Shown here one piece after another: positions 19,062 to 27,334 of a DNA stretch of 27,334 nucleotides (position 1 is its first letter; each line of letters begins with the position of its first letter). The notes beneath the pieces were generated by a model, which was not told the origin of the DNA, ran no database searches, and saw only the letters and a list, made by a program, of their open reading frames with translations. Source of the DNA: Gnetum montanum (Eukaryota > Streptophyta > Gnetopsida > Gnetales > Gnetaceae); NCBI GenBank assembly GCA_015680685.1, contig MNCI01027140.1:358839-386172 (forward strand), read 5' to 3'. Position numbers and translations under genes: made by a program.

Positions 19062-19286
19062 ATGATACTAATGCCACCTTCAATCCTGGTCTTTCTGGCT
19101 ATCTTTGCCTTCAGCAGTGTCTTTGCTAAAAGAAATCAAAGAAACATTGCTAGCAAAGCATCCTTTTGCACATTGCCACTACACTCAAGAAGCATGGTAA
19201 TGGCATTTGCATCACCATCAGAATCTTCATCATATCATCATTACTCATTTCCTACAAATATTTTCTCTTTCATAAAGGATATCTAA
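19062..19286 (+). CDS. Possible 74-codon small ORF with signal-peptide-like N-terminus
   Basis: ATG 19062 to TAA at about 19284. The N-terminus MILMPPSILVFLAIFAFSSV followed by FAKR has the hydrophobic core and small residues of a secretory signal. The rest (RNQRNIASKASFCTLPLHSR and a His/Ser/Phe-rich tail) matches nothing I know. No TATA box or second exon could be assigned, and it lies among repeats. Chance ORF is the more likely explanation. Confidence 0.15.
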   Translation: MILMPPSILVFLAIFAFSSVFAKRNQRNIASKASFCTLPLHSRSMVMAFASPSESSSYHHYSFPTNIFSFIKDI

Positions 19287-19289
19287 TAA

Positions 19290-20768
19290 AAATTTATAAA
19301 AATTTAAGAGCGTAATAAAATTTGATTGATATCAAAATTTCATTATGGTGTACACTCTCAAATCTCATAACTTCATATTAATATTTCATAAAATCCTATA
19401 AAATGTAATAATTTTTTAAATCAATACATGAAGTAATTATAAGGAGAAAATAGAATAAAATTAGATAATTTAAAAATTTAATATAAAAGATTAAATTTTT
19501 TTAATATTCTAGTTTTAGTTATATAACATAAAAAATTAACTATATATAATAGATTTTATTTTATGGTTTGTATCACTTTTTTAATTTATATTTTTTAAAT
19601 TTGAATTTTTCTACCTTTATTTGAGTTAAGTTTAACTAAATTACGGGGAAAGCTCTAGTTGTACGAAGAAGATAAAAGATTGTACATATTAAAAAATTTT
19701 ATTAAAAAATTTAATAGAAAATAATAAAAGTTAGAAAAATATCTAAATGTAAGTACTATTGTTAATTTAGTTGTTTTCATTTAAGCAAACCATAAAATGA
19801 TAAAGACTTCTTCTAATTTGTAGCAACCATGTGTTATAAATAACCTCATTATAAATTAAAGTGTTAGTTTTAGGAATAAAAGCATGAAACCATAAAAGTG
19901 GTAGCATATTTATTCATTAGAGAATATTGCATTATGAATTAAAAAACATATTTGCAAAAGGAAATTTGAAATTAGTCCAAGATCTCTTATCAATATCTTT
20001 GATGTTTGGGCATATTCGCAATAGATCTAATAAGGTCTCAATGTCTTTACATCTTTGATGTTTGGCCATATCCCATTACTCAAATTCTAGTTAAAGATAC
20101 ATTTTAAGCATGGTATCAATGAAACACTATTTACATGGAGTAGTTTATGATGTGCAAGACACAAGTTTGATCCTAAAAGATATACAAATATGAAATCTTT
20201 GTATTTTTGAGTAACCCTTCTATTATGTCATGTTAGCAAAGTATACCTATCATCAAACGATGTATGGTGTTCAACTATATATCTATTGAAATAATTTTAG
20301 AAGTATATAGAAACTATGAAGTTTGACTATATATATATATATATATTGTAAAATCAAAACTATTAATCATGCCCCTGTGCCTAACATGGGTGAGGTTGAC
20401 ATTAACACTTAGCCCCCAAACTTTAATTGCATGCAAGTACAAGGATAACAAAAATCATGAAATTTTAAAAGAAAGTGCAATAGATAGAGAATCAAAAACA
20501 TCCCAAAATAGATAATTGAAACTTGAAAGTAAACTATGCTAATCTAAACATGATTAAAATAACCATATCATCAAGAGAGAATTAGATGTAGACCACCCTT
20601 ACCACACCATCTTATTTAATTCAAATCCAAATATATAATTCATTATTTTAACTACATAGATATATATATATATATATAACTAAGATCGTGTTTCCAATCT
20701 TCTCACAAGGTAAAAGTCAAAAGTGTGTGGACTACTTTGAACACAAGACCTATACTAAACATCAAAAA
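19290..20768. other. Very AT-rich intergenic stretch with two (TA)n tracts
   Basis: No coding signal. (TA)n at about 20328-20346 and 20659-20678. An imperfect duplication of ATCTTTGATGTTTGG lies about 55 bases apart near 20000-20070. Confidence 0.6.
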
Positions 20769-21029
20769 TGGGAAAAAACACTCATTTAAGGAGACTATTA
20801 TCTAGAGTGCCTCTTATATGGGTACGAAAACCTGAGAATAGTCTTAGTTGGAGAGGGCCATTTGACATTCCAAAAAGAGGTAATTAAACTAGAAAATCAT
20901 GGAATTTGAAAAACTATCTTGAAATTCTAGACTTCATGAAAATACAATAGTTGACTAAAAAAAATTAAATTTTCCCTAGTCCCCCGCTAATACCGAAGGT
21001 CTACTCTGCCAGTGGTGCACACTACTAGG
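20769..21029 (+). repeat. Medium repeat family, copy 2, left part (interrupted by solo LTR)
   Basis: Starts GGGAAAAAACACTCATT and carries the GAGACTAT...GGGTACGAAAACC...ATAGTCTTAG core and TTAAATTTTCCCTAGTCCCC. Its sequence resumes after the LTR at 23801. The joined left and right parts follow the order seen in copy 3. Confidence 0.8.
21025..21029 (+). repeat. Target-site duplication CTAGG, left
   Basis: CTAGG immediately precedes TGTTGGC at 21030 and is repeated at 23801-23805. Confidence 0.85.
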
Positions 21030-21060
21030 TGTTGGCACATTTGGCCATTCCATGGAACAG

Positions 21061-21130
21061 TAAGACTCTTGATTTGAAAAACTAAAACTCATGGGTTCGA
21101 TTTTGGTAAGCCTCTTGCTTCATTTTCAAT
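21061..21130 (+). repeat. tRNA-derived SINE-like fragment 1
   Basis: AGTAAGACTCTTGATTTG followed about 30 bases later by CATGGGTTCGATTTTGG, a recognisable Pol III B-box (GGTTCGANNCC-like). Directly follows the conserved LTR 5' end. The extent is uncertain. Confidence 0.35.
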
Positions 21131-21175
21131 AAATTACAAAACTCAAGTCATGCTTCTAACATTATGTATTCAAAG

Positions 21176-21300
21176 GTTGTTGGCTCATCTGGTAAGGTAT
21201 GTATCCACCTAATAACATATCAAAGTTTAATTGCCCGGTTGTTAGGACTCTGTGGTGTGGTTCTAAATCAAAGTTTGAATGAGATGATAGGATTGTTATT
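21176..21300 (+). repeat. tRNA-derived SINE-like fragment 2
   Basis: TTGGCTCATCTGGTAAGG fits a Pol III A-box (TRGCNNA..GG). A degenerate B-box, AGTTTAATTGCCC, follows about 35 bases later. Confidence 0.3.
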
Positions 21301-21436
21301 GGGTGTGATTTTGGGGCAAAAATTGGCTTTTGGATATTCCAGATATTAGCAAAAATCCACTGCCGGTGCTCAAATGGATTTCAGTGGAAGCATTGGAATA
21401 CCATTCCGGAAAATATTTCAAAAATACAAATATTTT

Positions 21437-21590
21437 AGTTCTACGCCCTTTTGCAGGCTCCTGGTTTTGGCACAGCCGTTGAGAATGGTTAAGATGGTGT
21501 AATCGTTGGGGTTCATCTGCGCTTGCTGCATCCAGGGAAAAATGCCAAAACCCTCACTCACGCAGTTGTTGGCAACACAAGCAGAACCCA
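21437..21590 (-). pseudogene. Pentatricopeptide-repeat (PPR) gene fragment inside the solo LTR
   Basis: The minus strand reads WMQQAQMNPNDYTILTILNG, CAKTRSLQKGVEL. This is the end of one PPR motif and the start of the next: (F)xxMxxxGMxPNDYTxxxIL, xACAxxxxLxxGxxxH. The pattern is that of plant organelle RNA-binding PLS-class PPR proteins. Only about 45-50 codons are recognisable. No stop occurs within the recognised core, but no start or complete repeat array is present. It is opposite in orientation to the LTR. Confidence 0.65.
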
Positions 21591-22300
21591 GAAAACCTGA
21601 AATTATGCCTTAAAACCCTTTCCAAAGAGCGTTGTAGATCATCCTGTTGCCACTGCCACTGCTGGAGTCGTTCTACCTGTTGCTGTTGCTGTTAGCCTGT
21701 GCGCCTGCCTGTGCGTCGATTTTAGCATGGGCTAATGCGTCGAGAGCACCAGCGGCAGCGCCTGTGCCGATGCTAGAACTTGCGAGGGAGGACTATGTGC
21801 GAGCGGAGGACAGAAGGCGATGGCGAAGAGGGCTACAGCATCTTGCAATCTAGACGACCCTGCTAGACTACATTCTTCAGCACGTCCGTCATGCTGAAAC
21901 TGCTTCATTGACGTCAAATTTTCTTTCAATTTTCGCTGCTAGGGTTTGTGAAAAACAGGGATTATTTTCAAAACTAAAGTGACCTCAAATCCTCGCGAGC
22001 CTGCCATTGCCAATAGCGATCGTCAGAGCCCTAGACGATGAAGAGGGCAACAGCGGCACCAACACAACACGCGGTCACGGCGGTCAGGAAAGGGGGCCTC
22101 CGAAAATAGCACCATGTACAGAAAACGCAGAACTGAAACGGCATGAGGAAATCAAGTAAGAAAAATTAGCCAGTCCCAATATCAAAAGCAATCATGGTGG
22201 CTGGAAGCATGCCTGCAAGACTGTAGCAGCGAAGGATTCGGGAATGTCTACGGTTGCTAGAGGTAAAAGAGGGAAAAGAAGCACACGACATAATATCAAA
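21591..22300. other. GC-rich block in solo-LTR U3, probably captured host sequence
   Basis: Markedly higher GC than the rest of the window (for example 21640-21860 and 22000-22110), with a 5'-UTR-like GCTAGGGTTTGTG near 21940. The open stretches on both strands show no family I recognise. Its composition resembles plant exonic DNA rather than the surrounding repeats. Confidence 0.45.
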
Positions 22301-22646
22301 TCATCGTCCTTGTATTGACCCTGATTTTATTTTAAAAAACAAAGGTTTTATTAATCAATGGCATGCCCAAAGTTATAACATAAAAAATATTAATACGAGC
22401 ATAAAGTCACAATTTAAGTTTTAATAATAATCTATATGAAAAGGTTATAGGGAGTTTTATTGGATAAACACTTGGCCACCATAGCTTTTATTTTCTATAG
22501 TGGTGACTTTTTAAAAAAGTTGTAACTTCCTAGCCTTAATCCCATGATGTTTGTAACCACTACAAAGGACACTTGTTAGTTGCAGCTTTTTTATCTCCTT
22601 GGTGGTTACAACCATCCAAGATTTTTTGTAACTTACCTAACTTGTT

Positions 22647-22710
22647 GGGCAAGTAACCTCCTAACTTTTTGGGCAAGTAATCTCCTAATTGGTTGGCCAA
22701 GTTACTTGGG
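22647..22710 (+). repeat. Three tandem units of about 24 bases in U3
   Basis: TTGGGCAAGTAACCTCCTAA-type units start at about 22647, 22671 and 22694, a short distance upstream of the LTR TATA box. A single related unit (GGGTAAGTTGTAACCTCCTT) lies at about 9928 in the other LTR. Confidence 0.7.
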
Positions 22711-22767
22711 AGAGAAGTTAGGTAAGATATTTTTGAATATGTAACTTACCTAACTACCTTTGAACCC

Positions 22768-22775
22768 TATAAAAA
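22768..22775 (+). promoter_or_regulatory. LTR TATA box, solo LTR
   Basis: TATAAAAA followed by GGCTTCAGGGG, as at 10002. Confidence 0.75.
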
Positions 22776-23097
22776 GGCTTCAGGGGTCAAGGAGGAAAGG
22801 GGGGATTAGAGAGGGATCAAATATAGAGATCAATTATTGGGACTTTTGGGAGGTCTCATACATCACACTTTGGAAGGCTACTAGTTAGCACTTAGGCTCT
22901 CATTTGAAGACACTTTGGGGTCTTGAGAAGAGCATTTGTAAAGAAGATTTGTAAAGACGATTGCTTGTAAGATGGCTTGCTAGAGTAAAGATTTCAGACT
23001 CTTTGTCATGGTCCTGTGAGTTATGTATTTTATTTTTTGTTTTGTTTAAATTGCTTAGCTAGTGGTTTAGATAGTATCATCCTTGGCAAGTAATTTT

Positions 23098-23689
23098 NNN
23101 NNNNNNNNNNNNNNNNNNNNNNNNNNNNNNNNNNNNNNNNNNNNNNNNNNNNNNNNNNNNNNNNNNNNNNNNNNNNNNNNNNNNNNNNNNNNNNNNNNNN
23201 NNNNNNNNNNNNNNNNNNNNNNNNNNNNNNNNNNNNNNNNNNNNNNNNNNNNNNNNNNNNNNNNNNNNNNNNNNNNNNNNNNNNNNNNNNNNNNNNNNNN
23301 NNNNNNNNNNNNNNNNNNNNNNNNNNNNNNNNNNNNNNNNNNNNNNNNNNNNNNNNNNNNNNNNNNNNNNNNNNNNNNNNNNNNNNNNNNNNNNNNNNNN
23401 NNNNNNNNNNNNNNNNNNNNNNNNNNNNNNNNNNNNNNNNNNNNNNNNNNNNNNNNNNNNNNNNNNNNNNNNNNNNNNNNNNNNNNNNNNNNNNNNNNNN
23501 NNNNNNNNNNNNNNNNNNNNNNNNNNNNNNNNNNNNNNNNNNNNNNNNNNNNNNNNNNNNNNNNNNNNNNNNNNNNNNNNNNNNNNNNNNNNNNNNNNNN
23601 NNNNNNNNNNNNNNNNNNNNNNNNNNNNNNNNNNNNNNNNNNNNNNNNNNNNNNNNNNNNNNNNNNNNNNNNNNNNNNNNNNNNNNNNN
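23098..23689. other. Assembly gap (592 Ns)
   Basis: Lies inside the solo LTR R-U5. The corresponding interval of the other LTR (10304-11168) is about 865 bases, so the gap length may be an estimate. Confidence 0.95.
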
Positions 23690-23800
23690 TACTGAGTTTA
23701 TTTAGAGGTATCTGGGCCTTGGTGTTGCCAGAGACCAACAGGCACCTAAATCCTGTTCGAGGACACTCGTTGGTGGTCGTGTCCCAAATGATCGCCAACA

Positions 23801-24010
23801 CTAGGCAGGAAAACCATGATCACCATTGAGGAGAGAGAAAGATAGTGAAAGGAAGAGAGAGAGATTTACTCTAATTTCCCACCGATTGCCCACTACACAT
23901 ACGCCATCAAAACATGTTGTCATCATGACATGAGAAGGGAAAGAAAGAGGGAGAGATCCCTTGTGGTAACCATCCACCATGTGCCTATAGCCTTGGAAGA
24001 GAGATCCCTT
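23801..24010 (+). repeat. Medium repeat family, copy 2, right part, with target duplication CTAGG at 23801-23805
   Basis: Resumes the repeat after the LTR: CAGGAAAACCATGATCACC, GAGAGAGAAAG, then CCCACTACACATACGCCATC, ACATGAGAAGGGAA and GAGAGATCCCTTGTGG. These correspond to the reverse complement of about 24112-24340. Confidence 0.8.
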
Positions 24011-24111
24011 GTGGACATGGCCTCCTCAGGTAGCATGTGACAATCTACCCAGACAGTGGTAGCAACATGCAGTAGTAAGGGACAAGGAGTGGTACCATGT
24101 TCTCGCAATGG

Positions 24112-24258
24112 AAATGATCTCCCACTCTCTTATAGGGCTGCACGCATGTGGTGGATGGCTATCACAAGGGATCTCTCTCTCTTCCCTTCCCTTCTCATGT
24201 CACAATGGTGAGATGTTCTGATGGTGCACGTGTAGTGGGTGGTTGATGGGTAATCAAA

Positions 24259-24304
<46 letters not shown>

Positions 24305-24630
24305 GTCTCTCTCTTTGGTGACAGTTAGGGTTTTATTTCTTGGCAATGTGCACCATTGGTAGTGATGGACCTTCGGCAATAGTAGGGGACTAGGGAAAAT
24401 TTAATTTTTTTAGTCAACTACTATATTTTCATAAAGTCTTGAATTTTAAGATAGTTTTTTGAATTCCCCAATTTTCCAATTTAATTATCTCTTTTTGGAA
24501 TGTCACATGGCCCTCTCTAGTTGAGATTATTCCCAAGTTTCTATACACATATAGGAGGCACCTTAGGTAATAGTCTCCTCAAATGAGTTTTTTCCCTAGT
24601 GTTGATGCATCCAAAATTTATGCATCAACA
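24112..24630 (-). repeat. Medium repeat family, copy 3 (inverted)
   Basis: The minus strand begins at 24630 with TGTTGATGCATAAATTTTGG and ATGCATCAACA, itself a short perfect inverted repeat. It continues with the GAGACTAT...ATAATCTC core, TTAAATTTTCCCTAGTCCCC, the (CT)n tract and GAGAGATCCCTTGTGATAGCC. It forms a tail-to-tail inverted pair with copy 2, with a spacer of about 100 bases centred near 24060. Confidence 0.8.
24264..24302. repeat. (CT)n microsatellite
   Basis: Uninterrupted CT dinucleotides of about 38 bases, within copy 3. The equivalent position in copies 1 and 2 is a shorter GA tract. Confidence 0.95.
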
Positions 24631-24991
24631 ACCAGCACCAACTTACACAATGATGTCATTTGGGCCTAGATACCTACCTATGTTTTATAGCATGGTGAAG
24701 GTGGTTAGGAAGAAATTTGTAGGGATAGCTACCAAGATAAAGAAATAGGTTGAGAAGAATGCCACCTTGGTGGCTTAGTTGGCATTAAAGATCTAGAAGG
24801 CTTGGAAGCCACATCAACACAAGGCCTTGTAGATGCACAAGTTGTAGCCACCATGAATGTGGAGGAAAGTGACGATGACTAAAGCTAAAACTTGTTTAGC
24901 TTTTGAAATATTATAATAATACCCTACCTTGTATCTCACTCTTAAAACTATCGAAAAATGCTTTATTTTTCATCTAACATAGAAGCACAAA
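24631..24991. other. Short intergenic segment
   Basis: A lysine-rich but stop-ridden frame is visible; no family recognised. Confidence 0.4.
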
Positions 24992-25728
24992 TGTTGGCTT
25001 ATTTGATGGCATCATCCTATTTTATATTACATCTATATCAATATATATGGTGTTTTAAATTCTTTTTAAATATTCTTTTCTTGGTAATAAACTTTTATTG
25101 ATGAACTTAATGCAACAATAAATATTTTAAGGGTTTCCTAATATCTTTTGATTGGAAAAACCTAATGTATCAGGAAATCAATCTTTTTAATTCAATAATA
25201 GCTTTAAATAATGAAACTATACCTTGGTAAGAAAGCTAATTAACCAAGACCCCATGCTATAGCATGTGTGAGTAAAGTGAAGGCAACTATCATTCACATA
25301 GGCTCAAATATTATCATTTCTTTGATTACAAGCACTATCTTTTTTGTAATTGTATAATACAATAGTTATGTTGTAATAAACTACAATGTTAAGTATTTAA
25401 CTACAAATATTTGAAATATAGTAAATGTAGAACTATTGTTCATCTCCATCATTTTACTACTGTTAATATCTAGGTTACATTTAGCATTCCATGCTATAAA
25501 TATGATTACAAGGAAGCCTTCAGGGTAATGTGCCTGGCTTTCATCCCAATGCTTTCTTCTTTCACATTCTCTGATGTTAATTATGTTTCAAAAATTCTCT
25601 TTGATCTAACATAAAGATGTAGGAGCATGTTTCTTGCTAGGGTTTTTCTTATTCTTCCCTAGGATAAATTCTTGTGTTTTTCTATGCATTTATTTTTTTT
25701 ACTATTATCACAAACAATATAAAAATCA
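24992..25728 (+). mobile_element. Candidate 5' LTR of a Copia-like element
   Basis: Starts TGTTGGCTTATTTGATGGC. A TATA box (TATAAATA) lies at 25495-25502, and the segment ends a few bases before a canonical primer site at 25733. Borders are approximate because the second LTR is not in the window. Confidence 0.5.
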
Positions 25729-25732
25729 GAAT

Positions 25733-25744
25733 TGGTATCAGAGC
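25733..25744 (+). promoter_or_regulatory. Primer-binding site, initiator Met-tRNA (Copia-like element)
   Basis: TGGTATCAGAGC, an exact match to the standard plant primer-binding sequence. Confidence 0.85.
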
Positions 25745-25784
25745 TAGGTTCTTTCATGGTGGTTTTTTTTTTTTTGCAATATTG

Positions 25785-25965
25785 TTTGATTTCATCAAAA
25801 TTGAAAAATTCTTTGGCAATGATTACAAAATTTGAAGAATATACATGGAGGATCTTCTTGTTAATGAAGATCTTTAGCAAGTAATGGTTGATTCAAAGCC
25901 TACTATTGTCATAGATTCAGACTAAGATAGAAAGGTACAAAGTAGAATTCATTTGTGTCTATCAC
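25785..25965 (+). pseudogene. Copia-type gag N-terminal fragment
   Basis: The frame gives FDFIKIEKFFGNDYKI, stop, RIYMEDLLVNEDL, stop, QVMVDSKP, then DRKVQSRIHLCLS. This is the recognisable start of plant Ty1/copia gag (K.EKF.G.DY..W...MEDLL....LW). Both stops sit where Trp is normal (TGA and TAG from TGG by G-to-A). A further TAA lies near 25922. Similarity ends by about 25965. Confidence 0.75.
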
Positions 25966-26081
25966 ATCCCCATTCCCAAATGATGCTGCTGCCTAATGAA
26001 TATGGTGTCTCTTCATAACAAGTGTTATTGTTATCTTAACAAGACCTAAAAGGGTAGTTTTGATTAAGACCCAAAAGGGCA

Positions 26082-26533
26082 TGTTGTAATAACGGATGTG
26101 TCTCTTAACATAACATTTGGCAGTTTAACCTAAGGCATTTATACCTAACATTAGAGGTCGTGCCAACATGGAGTGGCAGAGCCATTATAGGCAAGTCACG
26201 GGAGCTGGCTAAAGTGGAACATGAAGTGAACTAGCCATCCCTTCTAGCTAGGTTATAGGCCTAACCATAGTGGTAGTGTTGGTTTCCTCTAAGGGATAAA
26301 TACCAAAGGAAGAAACCCCCAAGGAACACCTTCAAAGCACAATTCAGATATGCTATTCCATATCAATAAAGCATTCTTTTCTTTTCTTTTTTTACATTTT
26401 TCCTATTATTTCCTTTATACATAATGTCAAATATCATATATATTTCGCATTTGGTATATTTTCTTCATACGCATAATGTCTAATATATGATATATTTGAC
26501 TTTTGACATGACATCTAAGGCCAAGATGTCACA
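26082..26533 (+). mobile_element. LTR of a second element (about 450 bases)
   Basis: TGTTGTAATAACGG at 26082 to GATGTCACA at 26533. It has a weak TATA (GATAAATA, 26295-26302) and AATAAA at 26365-26370, and is followed after two bases by a primer-binding site. The first TG could equally be 26085. The TSD is not testable in this window. Confidence 0.55.
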
Positions 26534-26535
26534 AT

Positions 26536-26546
26536 TGGTATCAGAG
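26536..26546 (+). promoter_or_regulatory. Primer-binding site of the second element
   Basis: TGGTATCAGAG followed by TGA instead of C. Met-tRNA type. Downstream to about 27160 no gag could be recognised. Confidence 0.7.
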
Positions 26547-27160
26547 TGAATGATAACCCAAGGGCCGTTCAGAACCATGGGTCAACTACAACATGAACCT
26601 GATGATGAACCTTGAAGCCACAACATAGGGAAAGCCATTGATCATCATTGGATGTACCATATGTTTGTGATATCTGATAACACCTCATCAAGATTCATCA
26701 ATTACAAGAGGTGTTGGTAAGACAATGATACATCGGCCTAGGTAACTCTTACCCATTTTAATACTACAATTTTTAATTGATTAAGGACATTGTTAAATTT
26801 CTTTAAAAAAACATTAATAACCATGACCAAAATTGATCTTTGTTTTGCTGAAATTCATTATTCAAATAATCTAGAAGACTTTAAGTTAAAATATATCATC
26901 CTAGAAATGTCAGTTCAACAAAATAGGCTATTTTGATCCTTTTAAATATTGAAACTTCAACTTTATGTTTGAACCCTAAGACTATGTCCACATCATAATA
27001 CTCGTTGAGACAATTCCAATAGTACAAATTTCATCTTGATTGAACTTATGGCTTGGGAGATATCAATGTTTAAAGTTTCTTGTTATACACTCATTAAAAT
27101 AATATTAAATTATCAAAATTTATAATTTATTATTTAAAAATGGATGGAGTGTAGCGTTCA
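26547..27160. other. Internal or flanking sequence, no gene recognised
   Basis: AT-rich, stops in all frames. Confidence 0.4.
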
Positions 27161-27169
27161 AAATTTTAG

Positions 27170-27256
27170 GATCAAGAATCAACTCAGAATCACTATTTAC
27201 CCATATTGAACCCATGCCCTATCATCATTTGAACCACCATGTCAACCGCTAAGGCA
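27170..27256 (-). repeat. tRNA-derived SINE-like sequence
   Basis: The minus strand reads GCCTTAGCGGTTGACATGG (A-box-like), then about 35 bases later CATGGGTTCAATATGGG (B-box-like, plus-strand 27201-27216). An AT-rich tail follows. Confidence 0.4.
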
Positions 27257-27308
27257 AAGAGAATAAAATAATAATAATAAGTTAAAAAATATCTCTAAAA
27301 TACTTATC

Positions 27309-27334
27309 AAGTGGGAGGTTGTGGGTTCAACCCT
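27309..27334 (+). repeat. Second B-box-like SINE fragment at the window edge
   Basis: GTGGGAGGTTGTGGGTTCAA ending CCCT, which resembles the T-arm half of a tRNA or SINE. It is cut by the window end. Confidence 0.3.

Larger units (their letters stand above)
21030..23800 (+). mobile_element. Solo LTR of the copy-B family (about 2.77 kb including the gap)
   Basis: Begins TGTTGGCAC (32 bases identical to 8032-8063) and ends GATCGCCAACA, giving TGTTGGC/GCCAACA inverted ends. It is flanked by exact 5-base duplications CTAGG. There is no PBS, gag-pol or PPT between the ends, so it is a solo LTR left by recombination or a very reduced element. The 3' block (about 22700-23800) matches 9940-11279. The U3 interior (about 21062-22650) differs from the other LTR and carries SINE-like, PPR-like and GC-rich material. 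It is inserted in a medium repeat. Confidence 0.85.

Noticed and set aside
11280-21029. The two LTR copies as the ends of one full-length element
   Set aside because: No primer site follows 11279 and no polypurine tract precedes 21030. The second copy has its own target duplication on both sides.
21061-21300. Functional tRNA genes
   Set aside because: Only A- and B-box-like pieces are present; no cloverleaf or acceptor pairing.
21647-21929. Leucine-rich open frame and its overlapping antisense frame
   Set aside because: No ATG start for the plus frame, GC-rich composition that favours open frames by chance, and no family match.
23067-23829. Long open frames on both strands across the gap
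   Set aside because: They consist almost entirely of Ns.
1-27334. CRISPR arrays, bacterial operons, riboswitches, rRNA
   Set aside because: Nothing of this kind is seen; all evidence points to plant nuclear repeat DNA.

Overview
The window is a nuclear seed-plant intergenic region made almost entirely of nested, decayed transposable elements. No intact host gene is visible. AT-rich DNA, very large LTRs, several plant LTR-element lineages, tRNA-derived SINE-like pieces and fragments of plant host genes fit a large-genome plant. A gymnosperm is my best guess, but the sequence alone does not prove it. There is one 592-base N gap (23098-23689) and a single N at 4242.

Layout. (1) 1-2424, minus strand: fragment of a Ty3/gypsy element (copy A) carrying an extra RNase H domain, a linker, reverse transcriptase (RT), the native RNase H and the start of integrase. 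(2) 2416-11279, plus strand: a second copy of the same family (copy B), head to head with A. It holds gag, protease, RT, RNase H and integrase in one reading frame broken only by stop codons. After pol come a TATA box with an unrecognised 170-codon broken ORF, a polypurine tract, and a 3.25-kb 3' LTR. (3) 11280-14684, minus strand: 5' part of an unidentified reverse-transcribing element with a Met-tRNA-type primer site. (4) 14.88-15.10 kb: end of a LINE reverse transcriptase. (5) 16.2-17.1 kb: LTR-like segment on the minus strand. (6) 18.0-24.6 kb: three copies of a medium repeat. Two of them form a large inverted pair, and a 2.77-kb solo LTR of the copy-B family (21030-23800, target duplication CTAGG) is inserted in the left arm. 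(7) 24.99-26.55 kb: a Copia-like LTR with primer site and gag start, then a second LTR with primer site. (8) SINE-like pieces at the right end.

The most interesting point is the LTR family itself. The LTRs at 8032-11279 and 21030-23800 share their first 32 bases and the block from the TATA box to the 3' end. Between these, the long U3 interiors look unrelated and carry different host-gene fragments. The first holds an RBM25-like RRM fragment plus a saccharopine-dehydrogenase-like fragment. The second holds an antisense PPR-like fragment plus GC-rich sequence. This suggests an LTR family whose U3 acquires and exchanges host sequence. Also notable are the archaeal-type RNase H placed before RT and the extra 3' ORF with its own TATA-like box.
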